From: Blautia caecimuris
Lineage (GTDB): Bacteria > Bacillota > Clostridia > Lachnospirales > Lachnospiraceae
Assembly: GCF_024622975.1 (NCBI RefSeq)
Contig: NZ_JANJZT010000004.1
Location: 62,001 to 126,000 of the forward strand
Direction: 5' to 3'
Length of the DNA stretch: 64,000 bases
A model generated the notes under the pieces. It had not been told where the DNA came from, made no database searches, and saw only the letters and a list, made by a program, of their open reading frames with translations. Positions within the stretch are counted from its first letter, which is position 1. Every line of letters begins with the position of its first letter. Shown here in pieces: positions 25,915-35,577 of the stretch. A program made the position numbers and the translations under genes.

Positions 25915-27096
25915 TTATTTATACTGATCCATATAGTTGCTTACACAGCGTTTGATACGGTCTACCGGATTCAGAAGGTGGCTGACAGACATATCATGGT
26001 TCAGAGTGTCGATGATAAGAGCAATATATTTACTCATATCACAGGTAATATAATATGATTTTTCAAGAAGCTCCGGTGTCTGGTATACAAGGTTGGTAGT
26101 AAGAAGCTTGTCAAATACGCCGTTTTTGAAGCCTTCGTCAAATTTGTCCAGACCATCTGTAAACAGACCGAAAGTAGAGCAGATATAGATTCGTCCTGCT
26201 CCTCTCTTTTTAAGAAGAGAAGCGATCTTGAGAACAGTGTCTCCGGAGGAGATCATATCGTCGATCAGGATCATATCCTTGCCTTCCAGCTTCGGTCCCA
26301 GGAATTCATAGGCAGCGATCGGATGACGTCCGTTTACACGTCTGGAATAATCGAGACGCTTATAGTACATACCCATATCAACGCCAAGGATATTGGCAAG
26401 ATAAATGGCGCGGTTCATGCTTCCTTCGTCAGGGCTGATGATAGCAAAATGCTCATTGTCAATGCGAAGACCTTCTTCGTTTCTGAGAAGAGCCTTGATA
26501 AACTGATAGGATGGCTGAACAGTTTCAAAACCATGAAGAGGAGTTGCGTTCTGAACACGGGCGTCATGGGCGTCAAAGGTAATGATGTTTTCCACACCCA
26601 TTCCGGTCAGCTCCTGAAGAGCTGTGGCGCAGTCCAGTGATTCACGTCCTACACGTTTGTTCTGGCGGCTCTCATAAAGATAAGGCATGATAACATTGAC
26701 TCTTCTTGCTTTGCCGCCGATTGCTCCGATCACACGCTTCAGATCCTGGAAATGGTCGTCAGGGGACATCAGGTTGGTGAAGCCGCTGATACGGTAGGTC
26801 ATGCTGTAATTGCATACATCTACCATAAGATAAATGTCATCGCCGCGGACAGACTCTGTGATCACGGATTTTCCTTCTCCGGAACCAAAACGGGGAGTCT
26901 GTACTCCGAGGATGTAGGAATCTCTCTGATAACCTTCAAAAGCAAAGGAATTAAGCTCCTGATGATTTCTTTCCTGTCTCCATTTTACAAGCCAGTCATT
27001 GACCTTGGAGCCAAGGGACTGACAGCTTTCCAGAGGGATCAGCCCAAGTCTTCCTACAGGGAGTGTTGTGAGATCTTTGGTGCTTAACTGTGCCAT
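25915..27096 (-). CDS. prs: Ribose-phosphate pyrophosphokinase
   Basis: 393 aa. The catalytic segment FDAHDARVQNATP and the PRPP-binding loop MILIDDMISSGDTVL identify PRPP synthetase; it makes PRPP from ribose-5-phosphate and ATP. It is longer than the ~315-residue classical enzyme, with extra N- and C-terminal sequence, as in a clostridial subtype. An AGGAGGAAAATAAAG site precedes the ATG at 27096. It follows dnaI by only 3 bp, so it is the last gene of a dnaD-dnaI-prs operon. Confidence 0.93.
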   Translation of the reverse strand: MAQLSTKDLTTLPVGRLGLIPLESCQSLGSKVNDWLVKWRQERNHQELNSFAFEGYQRDSYILGVQTPRFGSGEGKSVITESVRGDDIYLMVDVCNYSMTYRISGFTNLMSPDDHFQDLKRVIGAIGGKARRVNVIMPYLYESRQNKRVGRESLDCATALQELTGMGVENIITFDAHDARVQNATPLHGFETVQPSYQFIKALLRNEEGLRIDNEHFAIISPDEGSMNRAIYLANILGVDMGMYYKRLDYSRRVNGRHPIAAYEFLGPKLEGKDMILIDDMISSGDTVLKIASLLKKRGAGRIYICSTFGLFTDGLDKFDEGFKNGVFDKLLTTNLVYQTPELLEKSYYITCDMSKYIALIIDTLNHDMSVSHLLNPVDRIKRCVSNYMDQYK

Positions 27097-27099
27097 TCT

Positions 27100-28089
27100 T
27101 TATTTTCCTCCTAAAAATATTTTCTGTATGCGGATATCTTTTCCAATGAGTTTCAGCATCTGAAAATTGCTTGCGATCCGGGAAAAGGTTCTCTCGGAAT
27201 AGGTGGCAGAAAAATCCTCCAGCTTCAGATTGGTAGAGATGATGGTGGATTTTCTGCGGGCAAGCCGCTCATTGATGCACAAAAAAAGCTGAGAAGATAC
27301 AAAGCTGTTGGTAAGCTCTGTACCAAGGTCGTCAATGATCAGAAGATCACAGTCGTAAATAAAATCTTCTCCCGGATCCGTTTCTGTCTTTCTGGCAAAA
27401 GTATTCTGCGCCAGTTTGTCAAAAAGATCAAAAGCTGAAAAATAAAGCACGCAGTGAGCGGTTTTCAGCAATTCACGGGCAATGCAGTGGGAGAGGAAGG
27501 TTTTGCCTACTCCGGTGCTGCCGTACAGAAAAAGATTCTGGCAGCCGGAATCAAAATTGCGTACAAAATTCACAGCAGTATCATAGGCATGCTTTGCTGT
27601 TTCTCTTGCGGTCAGTCCGGTTGCCTCGTTTTTTATTGTATCAGAATACCAGTCAAAAGAAAAGTGCTCAAAATTTTCTTTTTCCAGAATCTCTGCAAGA
27701 TTGGACTGAGTATAAAGAAGTTCGATCTCTGCTTTTTTGAAGCAGGAGCATTTGCCTGTGTCCGTGTAGCCTGTATCCTGGCAGCGGGGACAGAGGTAAT
27801 GAGGTTCCAGATAATCTTCAGGAAAGCCGTTTTCTTTCAGCAGAGAACGGCGCTCACGGGACAGCAGAGCTACGGATCTTTTCAGATCTTCCACAGAGCT
27901 GCTTTGACCGCAGAGCAGAGAACGTGCCTTCTGGGCACTGAGAGAAGCGACCTCACGGTCGATCTCTGCCAGCCGGGGAGCCTTTGCAAAGGCGCAGGAG
28001 CGTCGTTTTTCCAGGTCGTGCATAACCTGAGTCTGTCTCCGGTTGTATTCTCTCATAATAATATCATACTGAAAATTCTGTAAAGACAC
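27100..28089 (-). CDS. DnaI/DnaC-like replicative helicase loader
   Basis: 329 aa. The AAA+ domain has Walker A YGSTGVGKTFLSH and Walker B LLIIDDLGTEL. Before it a Cys cluster (YLCPRCQDTGYTDTGKCSC) resembles the zinc-binding N-terminal domain of B. subtilis DnaI. It would load the DnaB-type helicase at origins and restarting forks. The start is a GTG at 28089 with AGGAGGG five bases upstream. It is preceded by the DnaD-domain gene (22 bp) and followed by prs (3 bp). Confidence 0.9.
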   Translation of the reverse strand: MSLQNFQYDIIMREYNRRQTQVMHDLEKRRSCAFAKAPRLAEIDREVASLSAQKARSLLCGQSSSVEDLKRSVALLSRERRSLLKENGFPEDYLEPHYLCPRCQDTGYTDTGKCSCFKKAEIELLYTQSNLAEILEKENFEHFSFDWYSDTIKNEATGLTARETAKHAYDTAVNFVRNFDSGCQNLFLYGSTGVGKTFLSHCIARELLKTAHCVLYFSAFDLFDKLAQNTFARKTETDPGEDFIYDCDLLIIDDLGTELTNSFVSSQLFLCINERLARRKSTIISTNLKLEDFSATYSERTFSRIASNFQMLKLIGKDIRIQKIFLGGK

Positions 28090-28111
28090 GTCATCCCTCC
28101 TTGCCTGAAAA

Positions 28112-29143
28112 TTACTGGTTCAGCAGGCGTTTTTCATATTCGTCAAAATTATATTCTCTCTGCTGAAAATTATTAAAGCGGTTGCCGGAAGCAGGAGCGG
28201 CAGGTTTGGACTGTTTTTTGTCCTGCTTCCGTTTCTTGTGCTCTGCGTCCAGAGCCTGGATATCCTCCAGAGTTTTTACCTGTTTCTTTTTCCAGCCCTC
28301 CAGGATCTTGTCCGTATACTGGAAGCTGGCCTGTCCTGTCTGCAGAACTGTTCTGGTGCAGGCTTCCTGAATGATGGCAATAGAAAAACCATAAGTTTTC
28401 AGCCAGGTGTCCATCAGAGTGATCTCTGTTTCCACAGGGCTTCTGTTGGTGATTCCCAGAGCCTTCAGAATGGAATAATAATCCTTGCTGTACCGGGCAT
28501 TGGATTTTTTGGCTTCCGCCACAGTGGAGATTCCCTCCTGAGCCCAGGCAAGGGCAACGGTCTCCATGTACCGGATGCTTTTATGACTGCGGCTGACGCA
28601 GTACTCGATCAGGTATTCGATCAGATCTGCGGAAAAGCCCAGGCCGTCATAGAAGAAAAGAATCTTCTGTATTTCCGTGGGGGACAGGGTTTTGCCCAGA
28701 TACTGTTCTGCAATATAAAGAAGCTGGATAATATCTTCGTTCTGTTTCAGTTCTTTTACACGGTCCGGCGTAAGCGGTGCGGCTTTGGCCGGTACTGCCT
28801 GCTTTAAAGCGGCGGCAGCCGTCTCGTCTTCAGCAGAGGCTTTTGCCTTTGGCAGAAGCAGGGCAATGCCGCGGAGACTTTTATCTGCAGCGAAGTCCAG
28901 GGCAAGAAGCTCCTGTCTGGACCAGTATTTCAGCGCCCGCAGAATATCCCTTTCTGTACAGAGCAGGTGGTCGGCCATCTGTTCCAACGTGAAAGAAACC
29001 GGAGTAGTGGACAGCGCCCGTAAAAGATAAATGTAAACCTTTACAAACTCACCATTGGCCTCCGGCATGTAGTCATCTATAAAAATATTGGACAGAAGCG
29101 TAACCTCTGACTGGGAGGGCTTCTGCAGTGTAATCATGCTCAT
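28112..29143 (-). CDS. DnaD-domain primosomal protein
   Basis: 343 aa. An N-terminal winged-helix-like region (about 15-90) is followed by two DnaD/DnaB_2-type helical repeats (about 135-290) with the characteristic W-x-x-x-G-I/Y turn (AWAQEGISTV) and a Lys/Gln-rich tail. With DnaI this forms the DnaD/DnaB-type primosome that brings the helicase to DNA. The ATG at 29143 has a GGGAG site; an upstream ATG at 29194 lies near the -10 promoter box and is unlikely. First gene of the operon. Confidence 0.88.
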   Translation of the reverse strand: MSMITLQKPSQSEVTLLSNIFIDDYMPEANGEFVKVYIYLLRALSTTPVSFTLEQMADHLLCTERDILRALKYWSRQELLALDFAADKSLRGIALLLPKAKASAEDETAAAALKQAVPAKAAPLTPDRVKELKQNEDIIQLLYIAEQYLGKTLSPTEIQKILFFYDGLGFSADLIEYLIEYCVSRSHKSIRYMETVALAWAQEGISTVAEAKKSNARYSKDYYSILKALGITNRSPVETEITLMDTWLKTYGFSIAIIQEACTRTVLQTGQASFQYTDKILEGWKKKQVKTLEDIQALDAEHKKRKQDKKQSKPAAPASGNRFNNFQQREYNFDEYEKRLLNQ

Positions 29144-29182
29144 GAACGATCTCCCGCTTTCTGAATCTTTTAAGTCACCTGC

Positions 29183-29211
29183 ATTATAGCACAAGATTTT
29201 TCAAATGAGAA
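29183..29211 (-). promoter_or_regulatory. Promoter of the dnaD-dnaI-prs operon
   Basis: Read on the minus strand: TTCTCA (29211-29206), 17-bp spacer, TATAAT (29188-29183). It lies 40 bp before the dnaD-like start and about 37 bp from the nearest DnaA box. Confidence 0.55.
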
Positions 29212-29247
29212 TAGGGTATTTTACGGGGAAATCTTTCCACATAAAAA

Positions 29248-29274
29248 TGTGGATAATGTGGATAATGTGGACAA
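29248..29274 (-). promoter_or_regulatory. Three tandem DnaA boxes
   Basis: On the minus strand two perfect TTATCCACA boxes (29248-29256, 29257-29265) and one TTGTCCACA (29266-29274) stand head to tail with no spacer, upstream of the dnaD operon promoter. Confidence 0.75.
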
Positions 29275-29424
29275 CGAATTTTCTCGAATATTTGCCATAA
29301 ATCTCGGAAACCGCGTGTTTTGTTGCTTTTTCATTAAAAATAGATAAAATTGCTGTAGAAGAATGTCGGATGATGGAGGCATAAAAAATCCACATGTCCG
29401 GCACGGGGGATATGTGCATAAACA

Positions 29425-29442
29425 TGTGGATAATGTGGATAA
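29425..29442 (-). promoter_or_regulatory. Two further tandem DnaA boxes
   Basis: Two perfect TTATCCACA boxes (29425-29433 and 29434-29442), same orientation as the first cluster, abut the murC stop codon. Between the clusters (29275-29424) lies AT-rich sequence without a gene. Confidence 0.75.
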
Positions 29443-29443
29443 C

Positions 29444-30823
29444 TTAGTTTCCGAGAAGCTGTTCTCCTATATTTACAACGTCTCCGGCCCCCATAGTTAT
29501 CAACAGGTCACCCTGTGTACAATTTTCAAGTAAAAAATTCTCGATTTCATCAAAAGTCGGGAAATATTCGCAGGAAGTTCCAAGTTCTGCGATTTTCTCT
29601 TTCAGATCTTCTGAAGAAATTCCAAGAGTATCGGTCTCTCTTGCCGCGTAGATATCAGCCAGTACCACGTGGTCAGCCAGAGAAAGCGCTTTTGCAAATT
29701 CAGGAAGAAGCGCCTTGGTGCGGGTGTAGGTATGAGGCTGGAACACGCACCAGATCTTTTTGTGCGGATAATTTGCAGCAGCATGAAGAGTTGCCTCAAT
29801 TTCTGTGGGATGATGAGCATAGTCATCAATAATGGTCACTCCGCCGATCTGGCCTTTATACTGAAAACGCCGGTCTGTGCCTGTAAAGCTGTTCAGCCCC
29901 TCTGCGATTACTTCCCAGGAAAGATCTAAAAGCCGGGCTGCGGCAATGGCGGAAAGTGCATTGGAAACATTATGTACTCCCGGAACACTTAGGGAGCAGG
30001 TGCCAAGAGCCTGTCCTTTATGGCATACAGTAAAGGTGGCATGGCCAAGCTCGTTATAGGTAATATCAGAAGCTGTATAATCTGCCTCATGCTCCAGACT
30101 GTAGGTAAGTACCTGGCAGGACAGTCCTTCTGTGATTTTTTCGTACTGCGGTGTATCTGCGTTGATGATGAGAGTTCCGTCCTCAGGAAGAAGCTCTGCA
30201 AATTTGCGGAAAGAGCAGCGGATATCTTCAATATCCTTGAAGAAATCCAGATGATCCGCATCAATATTCAGGATAATGCTGATCTTCGGGAAAAAGCTCA
30301 GAAAGCTGTTTGTATACTCACAGGCTTCGGTCAGGAAGGTCTCTGACTGTCCTACACGGATATTTCCTCCGATAGCCGGAAGAATGCCGCCTACGCTGAT
30401 GGTAGGATCGCAGTCACCTTTCAGCAGAATGTGGGAAAGCATGGAGGTAGTGGTTGTTTTGCCGTGAGTTCCCGCTACTGCAACAGGGGTGTCATAATTG
30501 CGCATGATCTGTCCCAGAAGCTGGGCTCTTGTGAGCATGGGAAGATTCATCTCCTGAGCTTTTCTGAATTCCGGATTGTCCGGGTGGATTGCAGCAGTGT
30601 ACACAACAGCCTGAACGGTATCGGAAATATTGGAGGCCCGCTGTCCGTAGTAGATTTTTGCGCCTTTTTCTTCCAGAGTTCTGGTAAGAGGGCTTTCTTT
30701 TGCGTCAGAGCCGGAGATAGTGAAGCCTTCTTCAAGAAGAACCTCAGCCAGTCCGCTCATACTGATACCGCCGATGCCAATAAAATGAATAGCCATCGGT
30801 TTTTTGAAGTCTATCTGATACAT
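29444..30823 (-). CDS. murC: UDP-N-acetylmuramate--L-alanine ligase
   Basis: 459 aa. N-terminal UDP-binding IHFIGIGGISMSGLAE, the Mur ligase ATP loop GTHGKTTTTSML, and the C-terminal DDYAHHPTEIEATL segment define MurC, which adds the first amino acid to UDP-MurNAc. AGGAGA lies eight bases before the ATG at 30823, so this start is preferred to the ATG eight codons upstream. Monocistronic by position; the DnaA-box cluster lies directly after its stop. Confidence 0.95.
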   Translation of the reverse strand: MYQIDFKKPMAIHFIGIGGISMSGLAEVLLEEGFTISGSDAKESPLTRTLEEKGAKIYYGQRASNISDTVQAVVYTAAIHPDNPEFRKAQEMNLPMLTRAQLLGQIMRNYDTPVAVAGTHGKTTTTSMLSHILLKGDCDPTISVGGILPAIGGNIRVGQSETFLTEACEYTNSFLSFFPKISIILNIDADHLDFFKDIEDIRCSFRKFAELLPEDGTLIINADTPQYEKITEGLSCQVLTYSLEHEADYTASDITYNELGHATFTVCHKGQALGTCSLSVPGVHNVSNALSAIAAARLLDLSWEVIAEGLNSFTGTDRRFQYKGQIGGVTIIDDYAHHPTEIEATLHAAANYPHKKIWCVFQPHTYTRTKALLPEFAKALSLADHVVLADIYAARETDTLGISSEDLKEKIAELGTSCEYFPTFDEIENFLLENCTQGDLLITMGAGDVVNIGEQLLGN

Positions 30824-31034
30824 AGTATTATTCTCCTGTTCATTCATGAATATGTTCCTATTATAACCCTATCAGCCTTAAATGAAAAGTGTTTCTTAAA
30901 GGGCAGAATGTAATTCCGAAAGGCGATCAGGAAGGTATTTTGACCAGGCTGCCGGGGTGAGAGAGTACAGGGGAAAAACATGTGCAATAGCTCCAAAAAA
31001 ATACAAATAAACAGCAAAAATATTGTAAAAAATG

Positions 31035-31063
31035 TTCACTAATAAGGGGAAGTATGATATAAT
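31035..31063 (+). promoter_or_regulatory. Promoter of glgC-glgD
   Basis: TTCACT (31035-31040), 17-bp spacer, TATAAT (31058-31063), 32 bp before glgC. Confidence 0.55.
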
Positions 31064-31094
31064 TAAAAAATCATAACATACAAGGGGTGAGTGC

Positions 31095-32375
31095 ATGATG
31101 ATGAAGAAGGAAATGATTGCCATGCTTCTGGCTGGCGGTCAGGGCAGCAGACTTGGTGTGTTGACAGAAAAGGTTGCAAAACCGGCTGTCGCATTTGGCG
31201 GAAAGTACCGTATCATTGATTTTCCGCTGAGCAACTGCATCAATTCAGGCATTGATACAGTGGGAGTTCTGACACAGTATCAGCCGCTGCGTTTAAATAC
31301 TCATATTGGAATCGGTATTCCGTGGGATCTGGACAGAAATGAAGGCGGAGTCACAGTTCTTCCTCCCTACGAAAAGAGTACAAGCAGTGAGTGGTATACG
31401 GGAACTGCCAATGCGATTTTTCAGAATCTGGATTACATGGAACAGTATAATCCGGATTATGTTCTGATTTTATCAGGAGATCATATCTATAAGATGGACT
31501 ATGAGGTAATGCTGGACTTCCACAAGGCAAATAAAGCAGACATTACCATTGCATGTATGCCTGTTCCTATTGAAGAGGCAAGCCGTTTCGGGATCATGGT
31601 AACAGATGAAACCGGAAGGGTAACAGAATTTGAGGAAAAACCGGAGAAGCCGAGCAGCAATCTTGCGTCTATGGGAATTTATATTTTCAGCTGGCCGGTT
31701 CTCAAGGAGGCTCTGATCGCTCTGAAGGATCAGAACAGCTGCGATTTCGGAAAGCATATTCTTCCGTACTGTAAGGAGAAAGGTCAGAGACTTTTTGCCT
31801 ATGAGTATAATGGCTACTGGAAAGATGTGGGTACGCTTGGATCTTACTGGGAAGCCAATATGGAACTGATCGATATTATTCCGGAGTTTAATCTTTATGA
31901 AGAATTCTGGAAAATTTATACAAAAGGTGATATTATTCCGCCTCAGTATATTTCAGCAGATGCGGTAACAGATAAATGTCTGATCGGGGAAGGTGCTGAA
32001 ATTTACGGTGAAGTACATCATTCTGTGATCGGTCCTAATGTTGTAATTGAAAAGGGCTGTGTGATCAGAGATTCTATTATCATGCGCAATTCCGTGGTGG
32101 GTGAAGGCACTGTAATGGACAAGGCAATTGTGGCAGAGGATGTTGTGATCGGAAAGAATGTAACTCTCGGCTGCGGAGAAGAAGCTCCCAATGTGCTGAA
32201 ACCTGCGGTATATGCCTTTGGGATTGCCACAGTAGGCGAGCACAGTGTGATCCCTGACAATGTAAAAATCGGTAAAAATACATCTGTGTCCGGAGTGACT
32301 GTGCCGGAGGACTATCCGGAGGGAATACTGGAAAGCGGACAGAACATCAAGGCAAAGGACGGTGAGAAGGCATGA
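31095..32375 (+). CDS. glgC: Glucose-1-phosphate adenylyltransferase, catalytic subunit
   Basis: 426 aa. Nucleotidyltransferase loop [19 protein letters not shown] and the substrate region [13 protein letters not shown], followed by a C-terminal left-handed beta-helix with hexapeptide repeats. It makes ADP-glucose for glycogen synthesis. Three consecutive ATGs (31095, 31098, 31101) follow an AAGGGGTGA site; the first is used here. It overlaps glgD by 4 bp (ATGA), indicating coupled translation. Confidence 0.96.
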   Translation: MMMKKEMIAMLLAGGQGSRLGVLTEKVAKPAVAFGGKYRIIDFPLSNCINSGIDTVGVLTQYQPLRLNTHIGIGIPWDLDRNEGGVTVLPPYEKSTSSEWYTGTANAIFQNLDYMEQYNPDYVLILSGDHIYKMDYEVMLDFHKANKADITIACMPVPIEEASRFGIMVTDETGRVTEFEEKPEKPSSNLASMGIYIFSWPVLKEALIALKDQNSCDFGKHILPYCKEKGQRLFAYEYNGYWKDVGTLGSYWEANMELIDIIPEFNLYEEFWKIYTKGDIIPPQYISADAVTDKCLIGEGAEIYGEVHHSVIGPNVVIEKGCVIRDSIIMRNSVVGEGTVMDKAIVAEDVVIGKNVTLGCGEEAPNVLKPAVYAFGIATVGEHSVIPDNVKIGKNTSVSGVTVPEDYPEGILESGQNIKAKDGEKA

Positions 32376-33490
32376 GAGCACTTGGAATTATTCTGGCAGG
32401 CGGAAACAATAACCGTATGAGGGAACTTTCAAACAAAAGAGCCATTGCAGCCATGCCTGTAGCGGGAAGCTACCGCGCCATTGACTTTGCATTAAGCAAT
32501 ATGGCAAATTCCCATATTCAGAAGGTGGCAGTACTGACTCAGTATAACGCCAGATCACTGAATGAACATCTGAGTTCCTCAAAATGGTGGGATTTCGGAA
32601 GAAAGCAGGGTGGGCTTTTTGTGTTCACACCTACTATCACAAAAGAAAACAGTCTGTGGTATCAGGGAACAGCGGATGCTATTTATCAGAATATTACATT
32701 CCTGAAAAACAGCCATGAGCCTTATGTTGTTATTGCTTCAGGAGATGGAATTTATAAACTGGATTATAATAAGGTGCTGGAATTCCACATTGCCAAAAGA
32801 GCTGATATTACGGTTGTGTGTACAGAGTGCAGAGATCAGAGCGAAGTAGAGCGGTTTGGCGTGATCCGCATGAATGATGACTGCAGGATTGAGGAGTTTG
32901 AGGAAAAACCTATTATTTCTTCTTATAATACTGTGTCTACAGGTATTTATGTAATACGAAGAAGACAGCTGATCGAACTGCTTGAAAGAGCTGCTCAGGA
33001 AGACAGACATGATTTTGTAAACGATATTCTGATCCGTTACAAGAATCTGAAACGAATTTATGGATATAAGATTGATTCCTACTGGAGCAATATTTCCACG
33101 GCAGAAGCATATTACAGAACAAATATGGCATTTCTGGAGCCGGGAATCCGCAATTATTTCTTCAGACAGGAACCGGCGGTAAAAACAAAGATCGACGATC
33201 TTCCTCCGGCAAAATATAATGCAGGAGCTTCTGTGAAAAACAGTCTTGTTGCCAGTGGCTGTATCATCAATGGAACAGTAGAAAATTCTGTTCTGTTTAA
33301 GGGTGTGTTTGTGGGCAACAACTGTGTGATACGAAATTCTGTGATCCTCAATGACGTATATATAGGAGATAATACACACATTGAGAACTGTATTGTAGAA
33401 AGCCGGGATACGATCCGGGCAGACTCTGATTATCGAGGAGAAGACGGAGTCAGAATCGTGGTAGAAAAAAATGATCGCTACGTAATTTGA
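32372..33490 (+). CDS. glgD: GlgD, accessory subunit of ADP-glucose pyrophosphorylase
   Basis: 372 aa paralogue of GlgC. The catalytic loop is degenerate ([20 protein letters not shown] instead of GGxGxRLxxLT...KPAV), as expected for Firmicute GlgD, which is nearly inactive alone but raises GlgC activity in the heterotetramer. The C-terminus keeps the beta-helix. The start codon overlaps the glgC stop. Confidence 0.94.
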   Translation: MRALGIILAGGNNNRMRELSNKRAIAAMPVAGSYRAIDFALSNMANSHIQKVAVLTQYNARSLNEHLSSSKWWDFGRKQGGLFVFTPTITKENSLWYQGTADAIYQNITFLKNSHEPYVVIASGDGIYKLDYNKVLEFHIAKRADITVVCTECRDQSEVERFGVIRMNDDCRIEEFEEKPIISSYNTVSTGIYVIRRRQLIELLERAAQEDRHDFVNDILIRYKNLKRIYGYKIDSYWSNISTAEAYYRTNMAFLEPGIRNYFFRQEPAVKTKIDDLPPAKYNAGASVKNSLVASGCIINGTVENSVLFKGVFVGNNCVIRNSVILNDVYIGDNTHIENCIVESRDTIRADSDYRGEDGVRIVVEKNDRYVI

Positions 33491-33577
33491 TAAACGGAAT
33501 TTCTGATCGCGGCTTATGGGGCAGTAAAACAGATTTCCGGTCAGTTGGCGTATACAAAATGAAAGGGGCAGAAAAAG

Positions 33578-33868
33578 ATGAATATTACAGATGTACGTGT
33601 GAGAAAAGTTGCAAAAGAAGGAAAAATGAAAGCAGTTGTATCCATTACAATTGATGATGAGTTTGTAGTACATGATATCAAAGTGATCGAGGGTGAAAAG
33701 GGACTGTTTATTGCAATGCCAAGCCGTAAAGCGGCAGACGGAGAATACCGTGATATTGCACATCCTATTAATTCCACAACAAGAGACAGAATACAGACTC
33801 TGATCCTTGACAAATATCAGGAGGTTATGAACGAGACGGACGCGCAGGAAGAGGCAGCAGAGGAATAA
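33578..33868 (+). CDS. spoVG: Septation protein SpoVG
   Basis: 96 aa. Begins [20 protein letters not shown] and contains [12 protein letters not shown], the standard SpoVG sequence. It is a small nucleic-acid-binding regulator linked to sporulation and septation. An AAAGGGG site precedes the ATG at 33578. The acidic tail ([11 protein letters not shown]) is typical of clostridial versions. Confidence 0.96.
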   Translation: MNITDVRVRKVAKEGKMKAVVSITIDDEFVVHDIKVIEGEKGLFIAMPSRKAADGEYRDIAHPINSTTRDRIQTLILDKYQEVMNETDAQEEAAEE

Positions 33869-33905
33869 CACCGGATATCTGTAATAAAAACGAAATGATT
33901 TAGTA

Positions 33906-33966
33906 AAAGAGATGTTCTGAAGCAGAATTTGTCGAAAAAAATTACTCCAGAATGTCTCTTTTTTTG
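33906..33966 (+). terminator. Intrinsic terminator after spoVG
   Basis: AAAGAGATGTTCTG (33906-33919) pairs over 14 positions with 33948-33961, followed by a run of T. The loop is long (28 bases). Confidence 0.7.
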
Positions 33967-34017
33967 CGTGTATCCGCCGAAATATTACATATTTGTTACA
34001 GAAATAAAATAAAAGTA

Positions 34018-34046
34018 TTGATTTTTGAATGAAATGTTGTTATACT
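34018..34046 (+). promoter_or_regulatory. Promoter of the 3D-domain protein gene
   Basis: TTGATT (34018-34023), 17-bp spacer, TATACT (34041-34046), 32 bp before the start codon. Confidence 0.6.
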
Positions 34047-34077
34047 TGTCCTACGAAAAAAATTATGAGGTGTTTAT

Positions 34078-35373
34078 ATGAAGATGAAGAAAGTTCTTTC
34101 ACTGCTGTTGACCGGCGCCCTGACTGTTTCCATGGGGACAAGCGTTTTTGCATCCACAGAAGACCAGATCGCAGCCGCACAGGCACAAAAGCAGGAGGCA
34201 CAGGCGGGACTTGCTCAGGCACAGGCAAATATCAGCAGCCTGGAAAGCAAGAAACAGGAACTGGAATCCTATATGGCAGAACTGGACGCACAATATAATG
34301 AACTGACAAATACAATTTCACAGCTCAGTGTGGAAGCAGCTGAAAAAGAAGAAGAGCTGAAAAAGGTTCAGACAGAGCTGGAAAGGGCAAAGAAAACAGC
34401 AGAGAATCAGTATGAGGCAATGAAGCTTCGTATTGTTTATATGTATGAAAACGGCGGAAACTCCATGCTGGAAACACTTCTGTCATCAGAAAGCCTGGCA
34501 GATTTTCTGAATCAGGCGGATAATATTTCAAAAATTTCCGAGTATGACAGAAATATGCTGAAGCAGTATGAGGCAACCCAGGAAAATATCCAGGTACAGG
34601 AGGAAAAGGTAGAAGAGGAATCCAGCTCTATTAACAGTCTCCTTTCCGAAAAAAGCGCCAAGCAGCAGGAAGTGCAGTCTCTGGTTGCAACTACCGGTGA
34701 CAGCATCAACTCCTATATCAGCCAGATCAGCGCAAGCCAGGAAGAGGCAAATGTTCTGATGGCTCAGGTAAACAGCGCAGACAGCAGTATTGCAACTCTG
34801 ATGGAGCAGGCTGAACAGGAAAAAGCAGCAGCTCAGGCGGCTGCACAGGCAGCGGCAGAGCAGGAAGCCGCTTCACAGGAAAGTGAAGAACCGGAATATG
34901 ATCCGGAAACAGACACAACCGATTCTGAAAGCAGCTCTACAAGCAGTGATGTTACTGTAGAGGAGGTTGCTCCGGAAGAGGATGCAGAAGAATATACAGA
35001 AGAATATACGGAAGAGTACACAGAGGATACGGAAACAGAGCCGGAAGCTCCGTCAGATACAGATGGAAGCTCTGATTCTTCCGGTTCCAGTCAGGGTACA
35101 TACCTTGGAAACTTCATGCTGACAGCTTACTGTAACTGTGCGCAGTGCTGCGGAACAGCGGGAAATGCCACTGCCAGCGGTGTAATGCCTTCAGCAGGTC
35201 ATACAGTAGCTATGGCGGGAGTTCCCTTTGGAACACAGCTTCTCATCAACGGAACTGTTTATACTGTTGAGGATCTGGGAACCCCTTACGGACATGTGGA
35301 TATTTATTTTGGAAGCCATGAAGAGGCATTAAGCTTTGGGCTGCAGTATGCAGATGTATATCAGCTGAACTAA
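34078..35373 (+). CDS. Secreted coiled-coil protein with C-terminal 3D domain
   Basis: 431 aa. Signal peptide (1-25, cut near SVFA), a long Gln/Ala/Glu-rich coiled coil (about 26-250) like the CwlO/PcsB N-terminus, a Glu/Ser/Thr-rich linker with repeated EEYTEEYTEEYTED (about 260-335), and a C-terminal 3D domain (about 345-431). 3D domains are found in lytic transglycosylase-like peptidoglycan enzymes. Two of the three naming Asp are in VEDLGTPYGHVDIYF; at the usual position of the first the sequence reads AMAGVPFGT. Probably cell-wall remodelling at the surface. Confidence 0.82.
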   Translation: MKMKKVLSLLLTGALTVSMGTSVFASTEDQIAAAQAQKQEAQAGLAQAQANISSLESKKQELESYMAELDAQYNELTNTISQLSVEAAEKEEELKKVQTELERAKKTAENQYEAMKLRIVYMYENGGNSMLETLLSSESLADFLNQADNISKISEYDRNMLKQYEATQENIQVQEEKVEEESSSINSLLSEKSAKQQEVQSLVATTGDSINSYISQISASQEEANVLMAQVNSADSSIATLMEQAEQEKAAAQAAAQAAAEQEAASQESEEPEYDPETDTTDSESSSTSSDVTVEEVAPEEDAEEYTEEYTEEYTEDTETEPEAPSDTDGSSDSSGSSQGTYLGNFMLTAYCNCAQCCGTAGNATASGVMPSAGHTVAMAGVPFGTQLLINGTVYTVEDLGTPYGHVDIYFGSHEEALSFGLQYADVYQLN

Positions 35374-35393
35374 AACCATACAGGAATATCATG

Positions 35394-35425
35394 AAGAGAC
35401 TGCCAGAGATGACGGTCTCTTTTAT
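35394..35425 (+). terminator. Intrinsic terminator
   Basis: AAGAGAC (35394-35400) pairs with GTCTCTT (35415-35421), followed by T. Confidence 0.65.
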
Positions 35426-35577
35426 TCTTTACCCGGAAAACAGTACATTCTGTATCATTTTCCCGGTAAATAAAAGATTCTTTGTGAGGATTCTGAGCGT
35501 TTGAGACGGACCTGTCCGCTTGTTCAGGGAATATTTTCATATAAGAGACAAAAAACGGAAAAAGGAGAAAGATATTA

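Noticed and set aside
29248-29442. Chromosomal replication origin
   Set aside because: DnaA boxes are clustered, but dnaA, dnaN and other oriC neighbours are absent and no clear AT-rich unwinding element was identified; a regulatory or titration site fits better.
32738-33871. 377-codon minus-strand open frame over glgD and spoVG
   Set aside because: Antisense to two well-identified genes; composition is typical of a shadow frame.
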